A stretch of DNA of 64,000 nucleotides from Paucimonas lemoignei (GTDB lineage Bacteria; Pseudomonadota; Gammaproteobacteria; Pseudomonadales; Pseudomonadaceae), in NCBI GenBank assembly GCA_900475325.1, contig LS483371.1, positions 4,030,001-4,094,000 of the forward strand, in the 5' to 3' direction. Below are positions 47,163 through 57,222 of this stretch, piece by piece. Each line of letters opens with the position of its first letter. The stretch's first letter is position 1. A program made the position numbers and the translations under genes. A model generated the notes under the pieces. It ran no database searches, was not told the DNA's origin, and was given only the letters and a program-made list of their open reading frames with translations.

Positions 47163-47798
47163 TTAAGCGGGACGCTGAGTGATGACTTCGTCGATCAACC
47201 CATAATCACGGGCGGCTTCGGCGCTCATGAAGTTATCGCGGTTGGTGTCACGCTCGATCTCTTCCAGCGTGTGGCCGCTGTGCTTGGCCATCAGCGAGTT
47301 GAGGCGCTCACGAATGAAGAGGATTTCCTTGGCATGGATTTCGATATCCGAAGCCTGGCCCTGGAAACCGCCCAGTGGCTGGTGAATCATCACGCGCGAG
47401 TTCGGCAGGCAGAAACGCTTGCCTGGCGCACCGGCGGTCAGCAGGAACGCGCCCATGCTGCATGCCTGACCGATACAGGTGGTCGACACGTTGGGCTTGA
47501 TGAACTGCATGGTGTCGTAGATCGACATGCCTGCAGTCACCGACCCGCCCGGTGAGTTGATGTAGAGATGGATATCCTTGTCCGGGTTTTCCGCTTCAAG
47601 GAACAGCAGTTGCGCACAGATCAGGTTGGCCGAGTAGTCTTCTACCGGACCTACCAGAAAGATCACGCGCTCCTTGAGCAAACGCGAATAGATGTCATAG
47701 GCGCGTTCGCCACGGGCGGACTGCTCGATAACCATCGGGACCAAACCGCCTGCGGCCTGGATGTCAGAGTGCTGCTGAATATAAGAATTGCGGGACAT
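47163..47798 (-). CDS. clpP: ATP-dependent Clp protease proteolytic subunit ClpP
   Basis: 211-aa serine protease forming the tetradecameric barrel used by ClpX and ClpA. Catalytic Ser in [13 protein letters not shown], His in [11 protein letters not shown], Asp in [10 protein letters not shown]; handle region [13 protein letters not shown]. Start taken at the ATG at 47798 (MSRNSYIQQ) as in related proteins; an ATG three codons upstream at 47807 sits only three bases after GGGAG and is possible. 91 bp downstream of tig, with a strong hairpin in the gap. Confidence 0.96.
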   Translation of the reverse strand: MSRNSYIQQHSDIQAAGGLVPMVIEQSARGERAYDIYSRLLKERVIFLVGPVEDYSANLICAQLLFLEAENPDKDIHLYINSPGGSVTAGMSIYDTMQFIKPNVSTTCIGQACSMGAFLLTAGAPGKRFCLPNSRVMIHQPLGGFQGQASDIEIHAKEILFIRERLNSLMAKHSGHTLEEIERDTNRDNFMSAEAARDYGLIDEVITQRPA

Positions 47799-47837
47799 GT
47801 CTCGCATTCACTCCCAAATAGTCATTTGTTGAATACG

Positions 47838-47865
47838 CACAAGCCAGCGCGAAGGCTGGCTTGTG
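47838..47865 (-). promoter_or_regulatory. Perfect inverted repeat between tig and clpP
   Basis: 11-bp arms CACAAGCCAGC / GCTGGCTTGTG around a 6-base loop. In the tig-clpP direction no T-run follows; in the opposite direction GGTGTTTTTT follows. Could fold in the tig-clpP mRNA and modulate read-through. Confidence 0.65.
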
Positions 47866-47889
47866 GTGTTTTTTCGAACGAGAGACAAA

Positions 47890-49200
47890 TCAGTCGGCTT
47901 GTGGAGCTTCCACCGGCTTGACAGCTTCTTCGTAGGAGACCGACTTCTCGGTCACGCTAGCTTTCTGCAAAACAGTATCCACAACTTGCTCTTCAAGCAC
48001 AACCGAACGCACTTCGTTCATTTGCTGCTCGTTTTTGTAGTACCAAGCCACAACCTGCTCTGGCTCCTGGTAGGCGGAAGCCATTTCCTGGATCATCTCG
48101 CGAACACGAGTGTCGTCAGGCTTGAGGTCGAATTGCTTGACCACTTCAGCAACGATCAGGCCCAGCTCGACACGACGCTTGGCTTGTTCTTCAAACAGCT
48201 CAGCTGGCAGCTGGTCTGGCTTGATGTTGCCGCCAAACTGCTGAACAGCCTGAACGCGCAGACGGTTGACTTCGTTTTCCAGCAGAGCCTTTGGCACTTC
48301 GATCGGGTTGGAAGCCAGCAGGCCGTCCATTACCTGATTCTTGACCTTGGACTTGATCGCCTGACGCAGCTCGCGCTCCATGTTCTTGCGAACTTCGGTG
48401 CGGAAGCCGTCGATGCCGGTTTCCTTGATGCCGAACTGCTTGAAGAACTCTTCGTTCAGCTCAGGCAGCTTAGGCTCGGAAACGGTGTTGACGGTCACGG
48501 TGAACTCGGCAGCTTTACCTGCCAGTTCGAGGTTCTGATAGTCTTCCGGGAAAGTCAGGTTCAGAACACGCTCTTCACCGGCCTTTGCGCCAACCAGGCC
48601 ATCTTCGAAGCCTGGGATCATGCGGCCGGAACCCAATACCAGCTGGGTGCCAGTGGCAGAACCGCCAGCGAATACTTCGCCGTCAACCTTGCCAACGAAA
48701 TCGATGTTCAGCTGGTCTTCGTTCTGGGCAGCACGGTCGGCCACTTCGAAACGAACGTTCTGCTTGCGCAGGATTTCCAGCATGTTGTCCAGGTCGGCAT
48801 CAGCCACGTCTGCAGACAGACGCTCAACAGCGATGGAATCGAAACCGGCAACCGTAAACTCTGGGAATACTTCGAAGGTTGCGACGTATTCCAGGTCCTT
48901 GCCTTTTTCAAACGACTTTGGCTCTACAGCAGGTGCGCCAGCCGGGTTCAGCTTTTGCTCAACCACTGCTTCGTAAAAGGTCGCCTGGATCAAATCACCC
49001 AGAGCTTCCTGACGCGCGCCATCTTCATAACGCTGGCGGATCACGCTCATAGGCACTTTGCCTGGGCGGAAGCCCGGGATCTTGGCTTTACGTGCGGTCT
49101 GCTGCAGACGCTTGTTGACTTCAGTCTCGATGCGTTCAGCTGGCACGCCAATGGTCATGCGGCGCTCAAGAGCGGAAGTATTTTCAACAGAAACTTGCAT
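47890..49200 (-). CDS. tig: Trigger factor, ribosome-associated chaperone
   Basis: 436 aa. Ribosome-binding N domain with the signature GFRPGKVP, an FKBP-type isomerase domain (about residues 150-245: [20 protein letters not shown] ... [13 protein letters not shown]), and a helical C-terminal chaperone body ending EAPQAD. Start at the ATG at 49200 ([13 protein letters not shown]) with GAGGA upstream; the frame is open 21 codons further but without a site. First gene of the tig-clpP-clpX group, transcribed away from the tRNA operon. Confidence 0.97.
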   Translation of the reverse strand: MQVSVENTSALERRMTIGVPAERIETEVNKRLQQTARKAKIPGFRPGKVPMSVIRQRYEDGARQEALGDLIQATFYEAVVEQKLNPAGAPAVEPKSFEKGKDLEYVATFEVFPEFTVAGFDSIAVERLSADVADADLDNMLEILRKQNVRFEVADRAAQNEDQLNIDFVGKVDGEVFAGGSATGTQLVLGSGRMIPGFEDGLVGAKAGEERVLNLTFPEDYQNLELAGKAAEFTVTVNTVSEPKLPELNEEFFKQFGIKETGIDGFRTEVRKNMERELRQAIKSKVKNQVMDGLLASNPIEVPKALLENEVNRLRVQAVQQFGGNIKPDQLPAELFEEQAKRRVELGLIVAEVVKQFDLKPDDTRVREMIQEMASAYQEPEQVVAWYYKNEQQMNEVRSVVLEEQVVDTVLQKASVTEKSVSYEEAVKPVEAPQAD

Positions 49201-49338
49201 GGATATTCCTCGTTGCACAGACGTTAGCCGGCCGTTTCCGACCCCAGAATCAAGGGCATGCATTCTAGTGGGTCGAACTCAAGAAGTCACCCCACTGAAA
49301 AAGGGCGAATAAAGAGAAGGGAATCAGACGATCAGCGG

Positions 49339-49497
49339 ATGACAACCGTGGTTGCGTTCAGCTGTCCGAAACGCGTCTGGCATGGCACTGCACAAGGCAT
49401 CATGCACCCGGCCTCGGCGTTGATTCCGTTCCGCGAAGCACGTCCCGCACGACCGACGGCAGCAGGACTGGCCAGCCTGCGGGACGAAAAACAATAA
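49339..49497 (+). CDS. Candidate small ORF, unknown
   Basis: Possible 52-aa basic protein beginning MTTVVAFSCPKRVWHG and ending AGLASLRDEKQ, on the strand opposite to tig and the tRNAs. The TAA stop is nine bases before a bidirectional hairpin terminator (49507-49534), which would suit a short gene read rightward. No good ribosome site is seen (only AGCGG close by and GAAGGGAA about 20 bases upstream) and no family is recognised. The rest of the 374-bp gap 49201-49574 holds only this and the terminator. Confidence 0.35.
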   Translation: MTTVVAFSCPKRVWHGTAQGIMHPASALIPFREARPARPTAAGLASLRDEKQ

Positions 49498-49506
49498 TCC
49501 TGAAAC

Positions 49507-49534
49507 AAAAAAAGCCGCACTAGGCGGCTTTTTC
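49507..49534 (-). terminator. Intrinsic terminator of the tRNA operon (bidirectional)
   Basis: AGCCGC/GCGGCT stem flanked by AAAAAAA on the left (TTTTTTT on the minus strand) and TTTTT on the right, 40 bases beyond tRNA-Leu. Confidence 0.88.
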
Positions 49535-49574
49535 TTTGCGTTAAGCCGGCTCACCCGTCATAACGCTTGTTTCT

Positions 49575-49659
49575 TGGTGCGGACGGAGAGACTCGAACTC
49601 TCACACCTTGCGGCGCTGGAACCTAAATCCAGTGTGTCTACCAATTCCACCACATCCGC
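49575..49659 (-). tRNA. tRNA-Leu (anticodon UAG)
   Basis: 85-nt leucine-type tRNA with long variable arm (CGCCGCAAGGTGTG), anticodon stem CTGGA/TCCAG with loop TTTAGGT (anticodon TAG), T-arm GAGAGTTCGAGTCTCTC and an encoded CCA end. Last gene of the Arg-His-Leu operon. Confidence 0.96.
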
Positions 49660-49675
49660 AGTCAATCTTTAAAGC

Positions 49676-49706
49676 AAAGGCGCCAGATTATTAACCTGGC
49701 GCCTTT
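49676..49706 (-). terminator. Strong hairpin between tRNA-His and tRNA-Leu
   Basis: 11-bp perfect arms AAAGGCGCCAG / CTGGCGCCTTT around a 9-base loop, followed on the transcript strand by GCTTTAAAG. Could be a partial terminator or a processing signal inside the tRNA operon. Confidence 0.6.
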
Positions 49707-49713
49707 CTGAATA

Positions 49714-49789
49714 TGGGGTGGACGAAGGGGATCGAACCCTCGACAACGGGAGTCACAATCCCGTGCTCTACCAACTGAGCTACGCCCAC
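49714..49789 (-). tRNA. tRNA-His (anticodon GUG)
   Basis: GTGGGCG acceptor, D-arm AGCTCAGTTGGTAGAGC, anticodon loop TTGTGAC, T-arm GAGGGTTCGATCCCC, C73 and encoded CCA. A G lies just 5' of position 1 (49790), opposite C73, as required for histidine identity. Confidence 0.96.
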
Positions 49790-49851
49790 CATATTGCGCT
49801 GTAACCGTGACCTTCTACATCTTTACTTGTACTTGCCAAAGCTGCCTTTAA

Positions 49852-49928
49852 TGGCGCACCCGGCAGGACTCGAACCTGCGACCATCCGCTTAGAAGGCGG
49901 ATGCTCTATCCAGCTGAGCTACGGGCAC
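49852..49928 (-). tRNA. tRNA-Arg (anticodon UCU)
   Basis: 77-nt, acceptor GTGCCCG/CGGGTGC, D-arm AGCTCAGCTGGATAGAGC, anticodon loop CTTCTAA (TCT), T-arm GCAGGTTCGAGTCCTGC, encoded CCA. First tRNA of the operon; about 150 bp of leader separates it from the promoter. Confidence 0.95.
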
Positions 49929-50079
49929 TTATATAATCTGCATTCTTTAACGATTACAAATTAAGGGCTTTCAATCACACCGAGCTAGCCTTCAACTCTG
50001 CCTGATTCATCACTCTAAGTTACTCTAACAACCAGTGCTAGCTTAACCAGTGCTGGGCTGTGCCCGACAAGTGCGACGA

Positions 50080-50108
50080 ATCTTATAGACGACCCTGAAG
50101 GTCGTCAA
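50080..50108 (-). promoter_or_regulatory. Promoter of the tRNA operon
   Basis: Minus strand TTGACG (50108-50103), then TATAAG after 15 bases or TAAGAT after 17 bases. Downstream TCGTCGCAC is a GC-rich discriminator, usual for stable-RNA promoters. The 313-bp gap 49929-50241 holds this and the divergent folD upstream region. Confidence 0.6.
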
Positions 50109-50241
50109 CACTTTTTTAGAAAAAAATTCAGTTAGATAAAGGGGTTAGGTGAATATGCAGACCAAGCGCCTTTGCCCGCAGGCGATGACATGCGAGAATG
50201 CGCGCTCTTTTCCAATCCCTCTCGATGGTTAATCACGCGTA

Positions 50242-51096
50242 ATGACTGCAAAACTAATCGACGGCAAAGCGATCGCAGCCAGCCTGCGCCAGCAGATCGC
50301 CAAACGTGTCGCCGAACGTCGCGAGCAAGGCCTGCGTACACCCGGCCTCGCCGTGATTCTGGTGGGCAGCGACCCCGCCTCTCAGGTCTATGTCTCGCAC
50401 AAGCGCAAAGACTGTGAAGAAGTCGGCTTCATCTCCCAGGCCTACGACCTGCCCGCACAGACCTCGCAAGCCGAACTGACCGAGCTGATCGATCGCCTCA
50501 ATGATGACGCGAACATCGACGGCGTCCTGCTGCAATTGCCTCTGCCTGAACACCTGGACGCGTCCCTGCTGCTGGAGCGTATTCGCCCGGACAAGGACGT
50601 GGACGGCTTCCACCCTTATAACGTCGGTCGTCTGGCCCAGCGTATTCCGCTGCTGCGCCCCTGCACGCCCAAAGGCATCATGACCCTGCTGGAAAGCACC
50701 GGCGTTGATCTCTACGGGCTTGATGCCGTGGTGGTGGGCGCATCCAACATCGTGGGTCGGCCCATGGCCATGGAGCTGTTGCTGGCTGGCTGCACCGTTA
50801 CCGTGACGCACCGCTTCACCAAAGACCTGGCAGGCCACGTTGGCCGTGCTGATCTGGTCGTGGTCGCCGCTGGCAAACCAGGGCTGGTCAAGGGCGAGTG
50901 GATCAAGGAAGGCGCCATCGTCATTGATGTGGGCATCAATCGTCAGGATAACGGCAAGCTGGTGGGTGACGTGGTATATGACACCGCCCTGCCCCGCGCT
51001 GGCTGGATCACGCCAGTACCGGGCGGCGTCGGGCCCATGACCCGCGCCTGCCTGCTGGAAAACACGCTGTACGCTGCAGAAACCTTGCACGGCTGA
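50242..51096 (+). CDS. folD: Methylenetetrahydrofolate dehydrogenase/methenyl-THF cyclohydrolase
   Basis: 284-aa bifunctional enzyme interconverting methylene-, methenyl- and formyl-tetrahydrofolate. Active-site Lys region [36 protein letters not shown], and NADP-binding [17 protein letters not shown]-terminal [11 protein letters not shown]. Divergent from the tRNA operon; terminator 23 bases after the stop. Confidence 0.97.
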   Translation: MTAKLIDGKAIAASLRQQIAKRVAERREQGLRTPGLAVILVGSDPASQVYVSHKRKDCEEVGFISQAYDLPAQTSQAELTELIDRLNDDANIDGVLLQLPLPEHLDASLLLERIRPDKDVDGFHPYNVGRLAQRIPLLRPCTPKGIMTLLESTGVDLYGLDAVVVGASNIVGRPMAMELLLAGCTVTVTHRFTKDLAGHVGRADLVVVAAGKPGLVKGEWIKEGAIVIDVGINRQDNGKLVGDVVYDTALPRAGWITPVPGGVGPMTRACLLENTLYAAETLHG

Positions 51097-51118
51097 TCAC
51101 TGTGTTCTGCGGCAAATG

Positions 51119-51146
51119 AAAACGGCACCCTTGGGTGCCGTTTTTT
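51119..51146 (+). terminator. Bidirectional terminator between folD and the ABC operon
   Basis: AACGGCACCC-TT-GGGTGCCGTT followed by TTTT on the plus strand and, reversed, by TTTTC on the minus strand. Serves folD and, from the other side, the binding-protein gene ending at 51161. Confidence 0.92.
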
Positions 51147-51160
51147 ATGCCTGCAAAGCC

Positions 51161-52933
51161 TTACTTCTTGGCGGCTTCCCAGCTTTTCAGCAGATCCGAA
51201 TAAGCGATGGTTTCGCCCTTCGGCTTTTCGTTGGCCAGCTTGCGTTGTGGGGCCAGGAACTTGCCGCCACTCTGCTCAGCCTTGGTGTACCACTCCTCAG
51301 CCGAGGTTTCCGGATTCATCTTCGGCGCGCACTTGCTGGCCTCTTGAACCTTGGAGCGCTCGATACGGGTCATGATCGCGTCCTGATCCTTGGCCAGACC
51401 GTCCAGCGCCTGCTGCGCGGTCTTCTCGCCAGTGACCGCTTCGGCAACATGGCTCCACCACAATTGCGCCAGCTTCGGATAGTCCGGCACGTTGGTCCCG
51501 GTCGGCGACCATTGCACGCGGGCCGGGCTGCGATAGAACTCCACCAGACCACCCAGTTTCGGCGCCAGCGCGGTCATTTCCTTGGAGTTGATGTCCGACT
51601 CACGAATCGGCGTCAGACCCACGATGGTTTTCTTCAGCGATACGCTTTTCGATGTCACGAATTGCGCGTACAGCCACGCAGCCAGGCGTTTTTTCTCGTC
51701 GGAAGACTTGAGGAAAGTCCAGGAACCCACATCCTGATAACCGAGTTTCATGCCTTCTTTCCAGTACGGACCTTTAGGTGACGGCGCCATACGCCATTTC
51801 GGCGTGCCATCGGCATTCATCACAGGCAGGCCTGGCTTGGTCATGTCGGCAGTGAACGCGGTGTACCAGAAGATCTGCTGAGCGACGTTACCCTGCGACG
51901 GCACCGGGCCAGACTCGGAGAACGTCATGCCCGCCGCTTCAGGCGGCGCATAGGCCTTGAGCCAATCGATGTATTTCTGGGTCGCGAACACCGCAGCCGG
52001 GCCGTTGGTATCACCGCCTCGGGTAATGCTGGAACCCACCGGATGGCAGTCCTCTACACGAATGCCCCACTCGTCCACCGGCAGGCCATTCGGCAAGCCC
52101 TTGTCGCCGCTGCCTGCCATGGAGAACCAGGCATCGGTAAAGCGCCAGCCCAGGGACGGGTCTTTCTTGCCGTAGTCCATGTGGCCGTAGACTTTCTTGC
52201 CGTCGATTTCCTTCACGTCTTCGCTGAAGAACTTGGCGATGTCTTCATAGGCCGACCAGTTGACCGGGACGCCCAGCTCGTAGCCGTACTTGGCCTTGAA
52301 TTTTGCTTTCAGGTCGGCGCGATCAAACCAGTCGGCGCGGAACCAGTACAGATTGGCGAATTGCTGATCAGGCAGCTGATACAGCTTGCCGTCCGGCGCG
52401 GTGGTGAAGGATGTACCGATGAAGTCTTTCAAATCCAGGGTCGGTGAGGTGACCTTGCTGCCTTCAGGACTTGCCATCAGGTCTGTCAGAGACATCGCTT
52501 TACCGTACCGGAAATGGGTACCGATCAAGTCGGAGTCGTTCACCCAGCCGTCATAGATGCTTTTGTCAGACTGCATGGCGGTCTGCAGTTTTTCGATGAC
52601 ATCACCTTCCTGCAGCAAATCATGGGTGATCTTGATGCCGGTAATTTCAGTGAACGCCTTGGCCAGCGTCTTGGACTCGTACTCGTGAGTGGTCAGGGTT
52701 TCAGACACCACCTTGATGTCCATGCCACGGAACGGCTCGGCAGCCTTGATGAACCACTCCAGCTCCTTGAGCTGCTCGGCATCCGACAGCGTGCTGGGCT
52801 TGAACTCGCTGGCCGCCCACTTCTTGGCCGCATCTTCGTATTGATCCGCCCAGGCCGAAACGCTCAACCCGCTGAGCATCACCATCGTCGCTAACGTCAC
52901 GCTATGTCGCAGCTTGTTTTTCTTATTGAACAT
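51161..52933 (-). CDS. Extracellular solute-binding protein of a GlpV-like (glycerol/polyol-type) ABC importer
   Basis: 590-aa periplasmic binding protein of the family 1 (sugar) class, longer than the usual ~420 aa. Signal peptide about residues 1-29 ending SVSAWA. Later: FTEITGIKITHDLLQEGDVI, YQLPDQQFANLYWFRADWFD, GWRFTDAWFSMAG. The size and the neighbours (a ~90-aa DUF2160 protein, two permeases, two ATPases) match the GlpSTPQUV glycerol transporter described in Rhizobium, so I infer a glycerol- or polyol-like substrate, unproven. Start at the ATG at 52933 (GGAGG five bases before). Last gene of a five-partner leftward operon, 84 bp after the DUF2160 gene; that longer gap may hold an mRNA-processing site. 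Confidence 0.88.
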   Translation of the reverse strand: MFNKKNKLRHSVTLATMVMLSGLSVSAWADQYEDAAKKWAASEFKPSTLSDAEQLKELEWFIKAAEPFRGMDIKVVSETLTTHEYESKTLAKAFTEITGIKITHDLLQEGDVIEKLQTAMQSDKSIYDGWVNDSDLIGTHFRYGKAMSLTDLMASPEGSKVTSPTLDLKDFIGTSFTTAPDGKLYQLPDQQFANLYWFRADWFDRADLKAKFKAKYGYELGVPVNWSAYEDIAKFFSEDVKEIDGKKVYGHMDYGKKDPSLGWRFTDAWFSMAGSGDKGLPNGLPVDEWGIRVEDCHPVGSSITRGGDTNGPAAVFATQKYIDWLKAYAPPEAAGMTFSESGPVPSQGNVAQQIFWYTAFTADMTKPGLPVMNADGTPKWRMAPSPKGPYWKEGMKLGYQDVGSWTFLKSSDEKKRLAAWLYAQFVTSKSVSLKKTIVGLTPIRESDINSKEMTALAPKLGGLVEFYRSPARVQWSPTGTNVPDYPKLAQLWWSHVAEAVTGEKTAQQALDGLAKDQDAIMTRIERSKVQEASKCAPKMNPETSAEEWYTKAEQSGGKFLAPQRKLANEKPKGETIAYSDLLKSWEAAKK

Positions 52934-53017
52934 AGACACCTCCAGTGTTTTTTCTTGTTTAGTCCCGCTTCGAATACCGCCTGACGGATCAGCCAGGCAC
53001 TTGCGCCAGTCCGCTTT

Positions 53018-53290
53018 CTAACCCCACCGCATTACCACCAGCAGCCACACCAGGGATATGCCTGAAGCGACCCAGATACTCCAGTCGGTTGCGCCAATCA
53101 CCAGCAGGTGCAGATAAGCGCTACCGAGCAGCCCGATGAACAACCGGTCGCCACGGGTAGTGGCAATCGGCAGAAAACCGCGACGCTCGATGCTGGCCGA
53201 GCGCAATTCCCACACCGTCATCCCCGCCAGCACCAAAGCGATGCTGCCGAAGAAGAGCGCGGTGGGCAGTGTCCAGGACATCCACTCCAT
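53018..53290 (-). CDS. DUF2160 small membrane protein (GlpU-like)
   Basis: 90-aa integral membrane protein with three hydrophobic segments (TALFFGSIALVLAGMTVW, DRLFIGLLGSAYLHLLVIG, IWVASGISLVWLLVVM) separated by a charged loop RRGFLPIATTRGD. Resembles DUF2160, found only beside this type of ABC importer as far as I know; its role (accessory or stabilising subunit) is not defined. Start at the ATG at 53290 with GAGGAG; a longer in-frame frame upstream overlaps the permease gene and is unlikely. Confidence 0.85.
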   Translation of the reverse strand: MEWMSWTLPTALFFGSIALVLAGMTVWELRSASIERRGFLPIATTRGDRLFIGLLGSAYLHLLVIGATDWSIWVASGISLVWLLVVMRWG

Positions 53291-53301
53291 TTTTCGACTC
53301 C

Positions 53302-54102
<801 letters not shown>

Positions 54103-54112
54103 GGCCGCCTCC

Positions 54113-54979
54113 TCAGTTCTTTTCGCTGTGGGTCATGGCGGTGTAGAACACCCATGACACCAACAGAATGATCAGGAAATAGACCAGCGAGAACGCCGCC
54201 GCCGGGCCCAGGTCGAACTGGCCGAGCGCCATGGTGGTCAAGGTCTGGCTCAGGAAGGTCGTGGAGTTGCCGGGCCCACCACCGGTGAGCACAAAGGGCT
54301 CGGTGTAAATCATGAAGCTGTCCATGAAGCGCAGCATCACCGCGATCAGCAGCACGCTCTTCATCTTTGGCAGCTGAATATGGCGGAACACTGCCCAGCT
54401 GGACGCCCGATCAATGCGCGCCGCCTGGTAGTAAACGTCAGGGATCGCGCGCAAGCCGGAATAGCACAGCAGCGCAACCAGCGAGGTCCAGTGCCAGACA
54501 TCAATAATCAGCACCGTGACCCAGGCGTCTGACGCGTTGGCCGCGTAGTTGTAGCTGATGCCGATATTGTTCAGCACGTAGCCCAGCAAGCCGATGTCTC
54601 CACGGCCGAAAATCTGCCAGATGGTGCCCACCACGTTGAAGGGAATCAGCAGCGGAATGGTCATGACGATCAGGCAGAGTGAAGACCAGCGACCCTTGGT
54701 CGGCATGCACAGCGCAATTGCGATGCCCAAGGGAATTTCGATCAGCAGCACGCACGCCGAATAGATGAACTGACGCAGCAGTGAGTCGTGCAGACGCGGG
54801 TCCTGCAGCACCTGGCGGAACCAGTCGGTGCCCACGAAGTAGCGGCTGGACTGGTCAAAAATATCCTGCACGGAATAGTTGACCACGGTCATCATCGGAA
54901 TGATTGCGCTGAAGGCCACCAGCAGGAAAACCGGCAGCACCAGCCACCATGCCTTGTTGTTCTGAACCTTATTATTCAT
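54113..54979 (-). CDS. ABC permease (GlpP-like, MalF type)
   Basis: 288-aa inner-membrane permease, six hydrophobic segments. Starts with LVLPVFLLVAFSAIIPMMTV; the EAA-type loop is RAIPDVYYQAARIDRASSWA. Start at the ATG at 54979 lies within the end of the upstream ATPase gene (8-bp overlap), showing coupling. Confidence 0.93.
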   Translation of the reverse strand: MNNKVQNNKAWWLVLPVFLLVAFSAIIPMMTVVNYSVQDIFDQSSRYFVGTDWFRQVLQDPRLHDSLLRQFIYSACVLLIEIPLGIAIALCMPTKGRWSSLCLIVMTIPLLIPFNVVGTIWQIFGRGDIGLLGYVLNNIGISYNYAANASDAWVTVLIIDVWHWTSLVALLCYSGLRAIPDVYYQAARIDRASSWAVFRHIQLPKMKSVLLIAVMLRFMDSFMIYTEPFVLTGGGPGNSTTFLSQTLTTMALGQFDLGPAAAFSLVYFLIILLVSWVFYTAMTHSEKN

Positions 54980-56072
54980 GGCCGGACTCCAGCAGGTACT
55001 CGTCGGCATAGACCATCAGCCATTGGCTCGGGAAGCTGATCCAGGCCTGACCTTCGGGCACGGGCTTGTCTTCCTGAGTCCTGACCTTCAAAGGGTGGCC
55101 CGCCAGGCGCAGGTTGAGAATCTTGTAGGTACCCAGGTCCTCGACGTGGCTGACCTCGGCGCACATCGCATCGTCCACCGGCCCATCCCAGACGTGGACA
55201 AACTCGGGTCGGATGCCGATTTTCAGGCTGCTGGCAGGTTTTTCAGCGATGCGTTGCTGCATCGCGGCCGACAGCGGCAAGTGCACATCGCCAAACCCTA
55301 CTCCGCCCGCTTGCGGCGTGACTTCGATGAGGTTCATCCCCGGGCTGCCGATGAAATAGCCGACAAAGGTGTGCTGCGGTTTTTCGAACAACTCGCGCGG
55401 GGTGCCGAACTGAACGATGGCCCCGCCGTACATCACGGCGATCTTGTCAGCAAAGGTCGAGGCCTCCAGCTGATCGTGGGTGACGTACACCATGGTGATG
55501 TTGAACTGCTCGTGGATCTGCTTGAGCTTGCGCCGCAGCTTCCACTTCAAATGCGGGTCGATGACCGTCAAAGGCTCATCGAACAGGATCGCCGACACGT
55601 CATCGCGCACCAGGCCGCGGCCCATGGAGACTTTCTGTTTCTCGTCAGCGGTCAGGTTGCGGGCTTTCTTTTTCAGCAGCGGCTGCAGGTCGAGGACGTC
55701 TGCGATTTCATGAACCTTGTTCTGGACTTTCTTTTCATCCATGCCCTGGTTGCGCAGCGGGAACGCCAGGTTGTCGAACACCGTCATGGTGTCGTAGACC
55801 ACCGGGAACTGAAAAACCTGAGCAATGTTACGTTGCTCCGGGGACAGGTCGTTGACCACCCGGGAGTCAAACATCACCTGGCCTTCAGACGGGCTGAGCA
55901 AGCCGGAAATAATGTTCAGCAAGGTCGATTTGCCACAGCCGGAGGGCCCCAGCAAGGCATACGCCCCACCCTGCTCCCAGATATGGCTCATCTCGCGAAT
56001 CGCGTAATCCTCAGGCCCGGTCGGCTGCTTGCTGTAGCTGTGGGCGAGGTTCTGCAAACGTATTTCGGCCAT
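54972..56072 (-). CDS. ABC ATPase, GlpT-like, with degenerate signature motif
   Basis: 366-aa MalK-type nucleotide-binding subunit. Walker A GPSGCGKST (42-50), Walker B AILFDEP (161-167, E166) and H-loop VTHDQ (H199) are intact, but the ABC signature is NLTADEKQK (139-147) in place of LSGGQ. A C-terminal TOBE-like domain follows (residues ~250-366). With its partner this should make one canonical and one degenerate ATP site. Its start overlaps the partner's stop by one base (TGATG). Confidence 0.92.
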   Translation of the reverse strand: MAEIRLQNLAHSYSKQPTGPEDYAIREMSHIWEQGGAYALLGPSGCGKSTLLNIISGLLSPSEGQVMFDSRVVNDLSPEQRNIAQVFQFPVVYDTMTVFDNLAFPLRNQGMDEKKVQNKVHEIADVLDLQPLLKKKARNLTADEKQKVSMGRGLVRDDVSAILFDEPLTVIDPHLKWKLRRKLKQIHEQFNITMVYVTHDQLEASTFADKIAVMYGGAIVQFGTPRELFEKPQHTFVGYFIGSPGMNLIEVTPQAGGVGFGDVHLPLSAAMQQRIAEKPASSLKIGIRPEFVHVWDGPVDDAMCAEVSHVEDLGTYKILNLRLAGHPLKVRTQEDKPVPEGQAWISFPSQWLMVYADEYLLESGHE

Positions 56073-57166
56073 CAGGCAACCCTCGCCATGCGCAAGCCAG
56101 GCGCTTGAATCAAGCGGCCCTGCTCGTCAAACACGAACAATTTATGCGTCGGGATATACACCCGGATCGCGGCATCGACTTCGTAGGCGTGCACACCGGG
56201 CAGGTGCAGCACCAGCTGAAAGTGCTCGTTGCGCACGTGGAGGAAGGTCTCGGAACCACTGATTTCTGCGAGCTCTACGGTGACAGCCAGTTCGAGGTCG
56301 TCATCGTTGGAGGGCACCAGGCTCAAGTGGCTCGGGCGCACGCCGAAGCGATACTGGCCGTCGCCAATGTTGCGCAAATCAACGTTGAGCGGGAAATGCA
56401 CGAAGTTGGCAAAACTGACTTCACTGCCTTGAATCCTGCCCGGCATCAGATTGATGGGCGGCTCGGAAAACAGCTCTGCGGCGAGCACGGTCTTGGGCTG
56501 GTGATAGACCTCGGGCGTGCGCCCGCTCTGGATCACCCGGCCTTCGTGCAACACCGTGGTGGTGCCGCCCAAAGCCAAGGCTTCGTTGGGTTCAGTGGTG
56601 GCATAAATGGCGATGGTGTGCCGAACCTGAAACAGCTCGCGCATCTCCTGGCGCAGTTCTTCGCGCAATTTGTAGTCGAGGTTGACCAGTGGCTCATCAA
56701 ACAGGATCAGCTCGGCATCCTTGACCAACGCCCGAGCCATGGCCGTGCGCTGCTGCTGGCCGCCGGAGAGCTCCAGCGGGTAGCGAGTGAGGAATTTCTC
56801 GATGCGCAGCATCTTCGCCGTTTCCAGCACTTTGCTCTGGATGATTTCTTTCGAAACCCCGGCCTGGCGCAGTGGCGATGCGATGTTGTCGAACACCGTC
56901 ATGCTCGGGTAGTTGATGAACTGCTGATAGACCATCGAGACGTTGCGATGGCGAACGGGGACTTGAGTCACGTCCTTGCCATTCATCAGGATGCGGCCGC
57001 TGTCGGGCTTGTCCAGCCCGGCCATCAGGCGCATCAGGCTGGTCTTGCCGGACAGCGTGCGGCCGAGCAGCACATTGAAGGATCCGGGCTCGAAGCTTAA
57101 GGATGCATCATCGATCCAGGTCTGGCCGTCGACGGCGCGATTGACGTGTTCCAGCGTTAAAGACAT
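56072..57166 (-). CDS. ABC ATPase, GlpS-like, with altered H-loop
   Basis: 364-aa MalK-type nucleotide-binding subunit. Walker A is GRTLSGKTS (35-43), signature LSGGQQQR (133-140), Walker B LILFDEP (153-159). The switch region reads [10 protein letters not shown] (188-197), so the usual His is Thr (about residue 191). TOBE-like C-terminal domain. First gene of the operon; a sigma-54 promoter lies 57 bp upstream, and the divergent AcoR-type activator is the likely regulator. Confidence 0.92.
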   Translation of the reverse strand: MSLTLEHVNRAVDGQTWIDDASLSFEPGSFNVLLGRTLSGKTSLMRLMAGLDKPDSGRILMNGKDVTQVPVRHRNVSMVYQQFINYPSMTVFDNIASPLRQAGVSKEIIQSKVLETAKMLRIEKFLTRYPLELSGGQQQRTAMARALVKDAELILFDEPLVNLDYKLREELRQEMRELFQVRHTIAIYATTEPNEALALGGTTTVLHEGRVIQSGRTPEVYHQPKTVLAAELFSEPPINLMPGRIQGSEVSFANFVHFPLNVDLRNIGDGQYRFGVRPSHLSLVPSNDDDLELAVTVELAEISGSETFLHVRNEHFQLVLHLPGVHAYEVDAAIRVYIPTHKLFVFDEQGRLIQAPGLRMARVA

Positions 57167-57222
57167 GGCTTGCCCTTTTTTCTCGTTTTTTATTCAGGGG
57201 GTGCGCAAATGCTTTTTCGTTA

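Noticed and set aside
45725..47182. 485-codon open frame antisense to clpX
   Set aside because: Same reason; the length comes from codon bias of clpX, and the frame crosses its terminator.
47863..49227. 454-codon open frame antisense to tig
   Set aside because: Shadow of tig; no motif.
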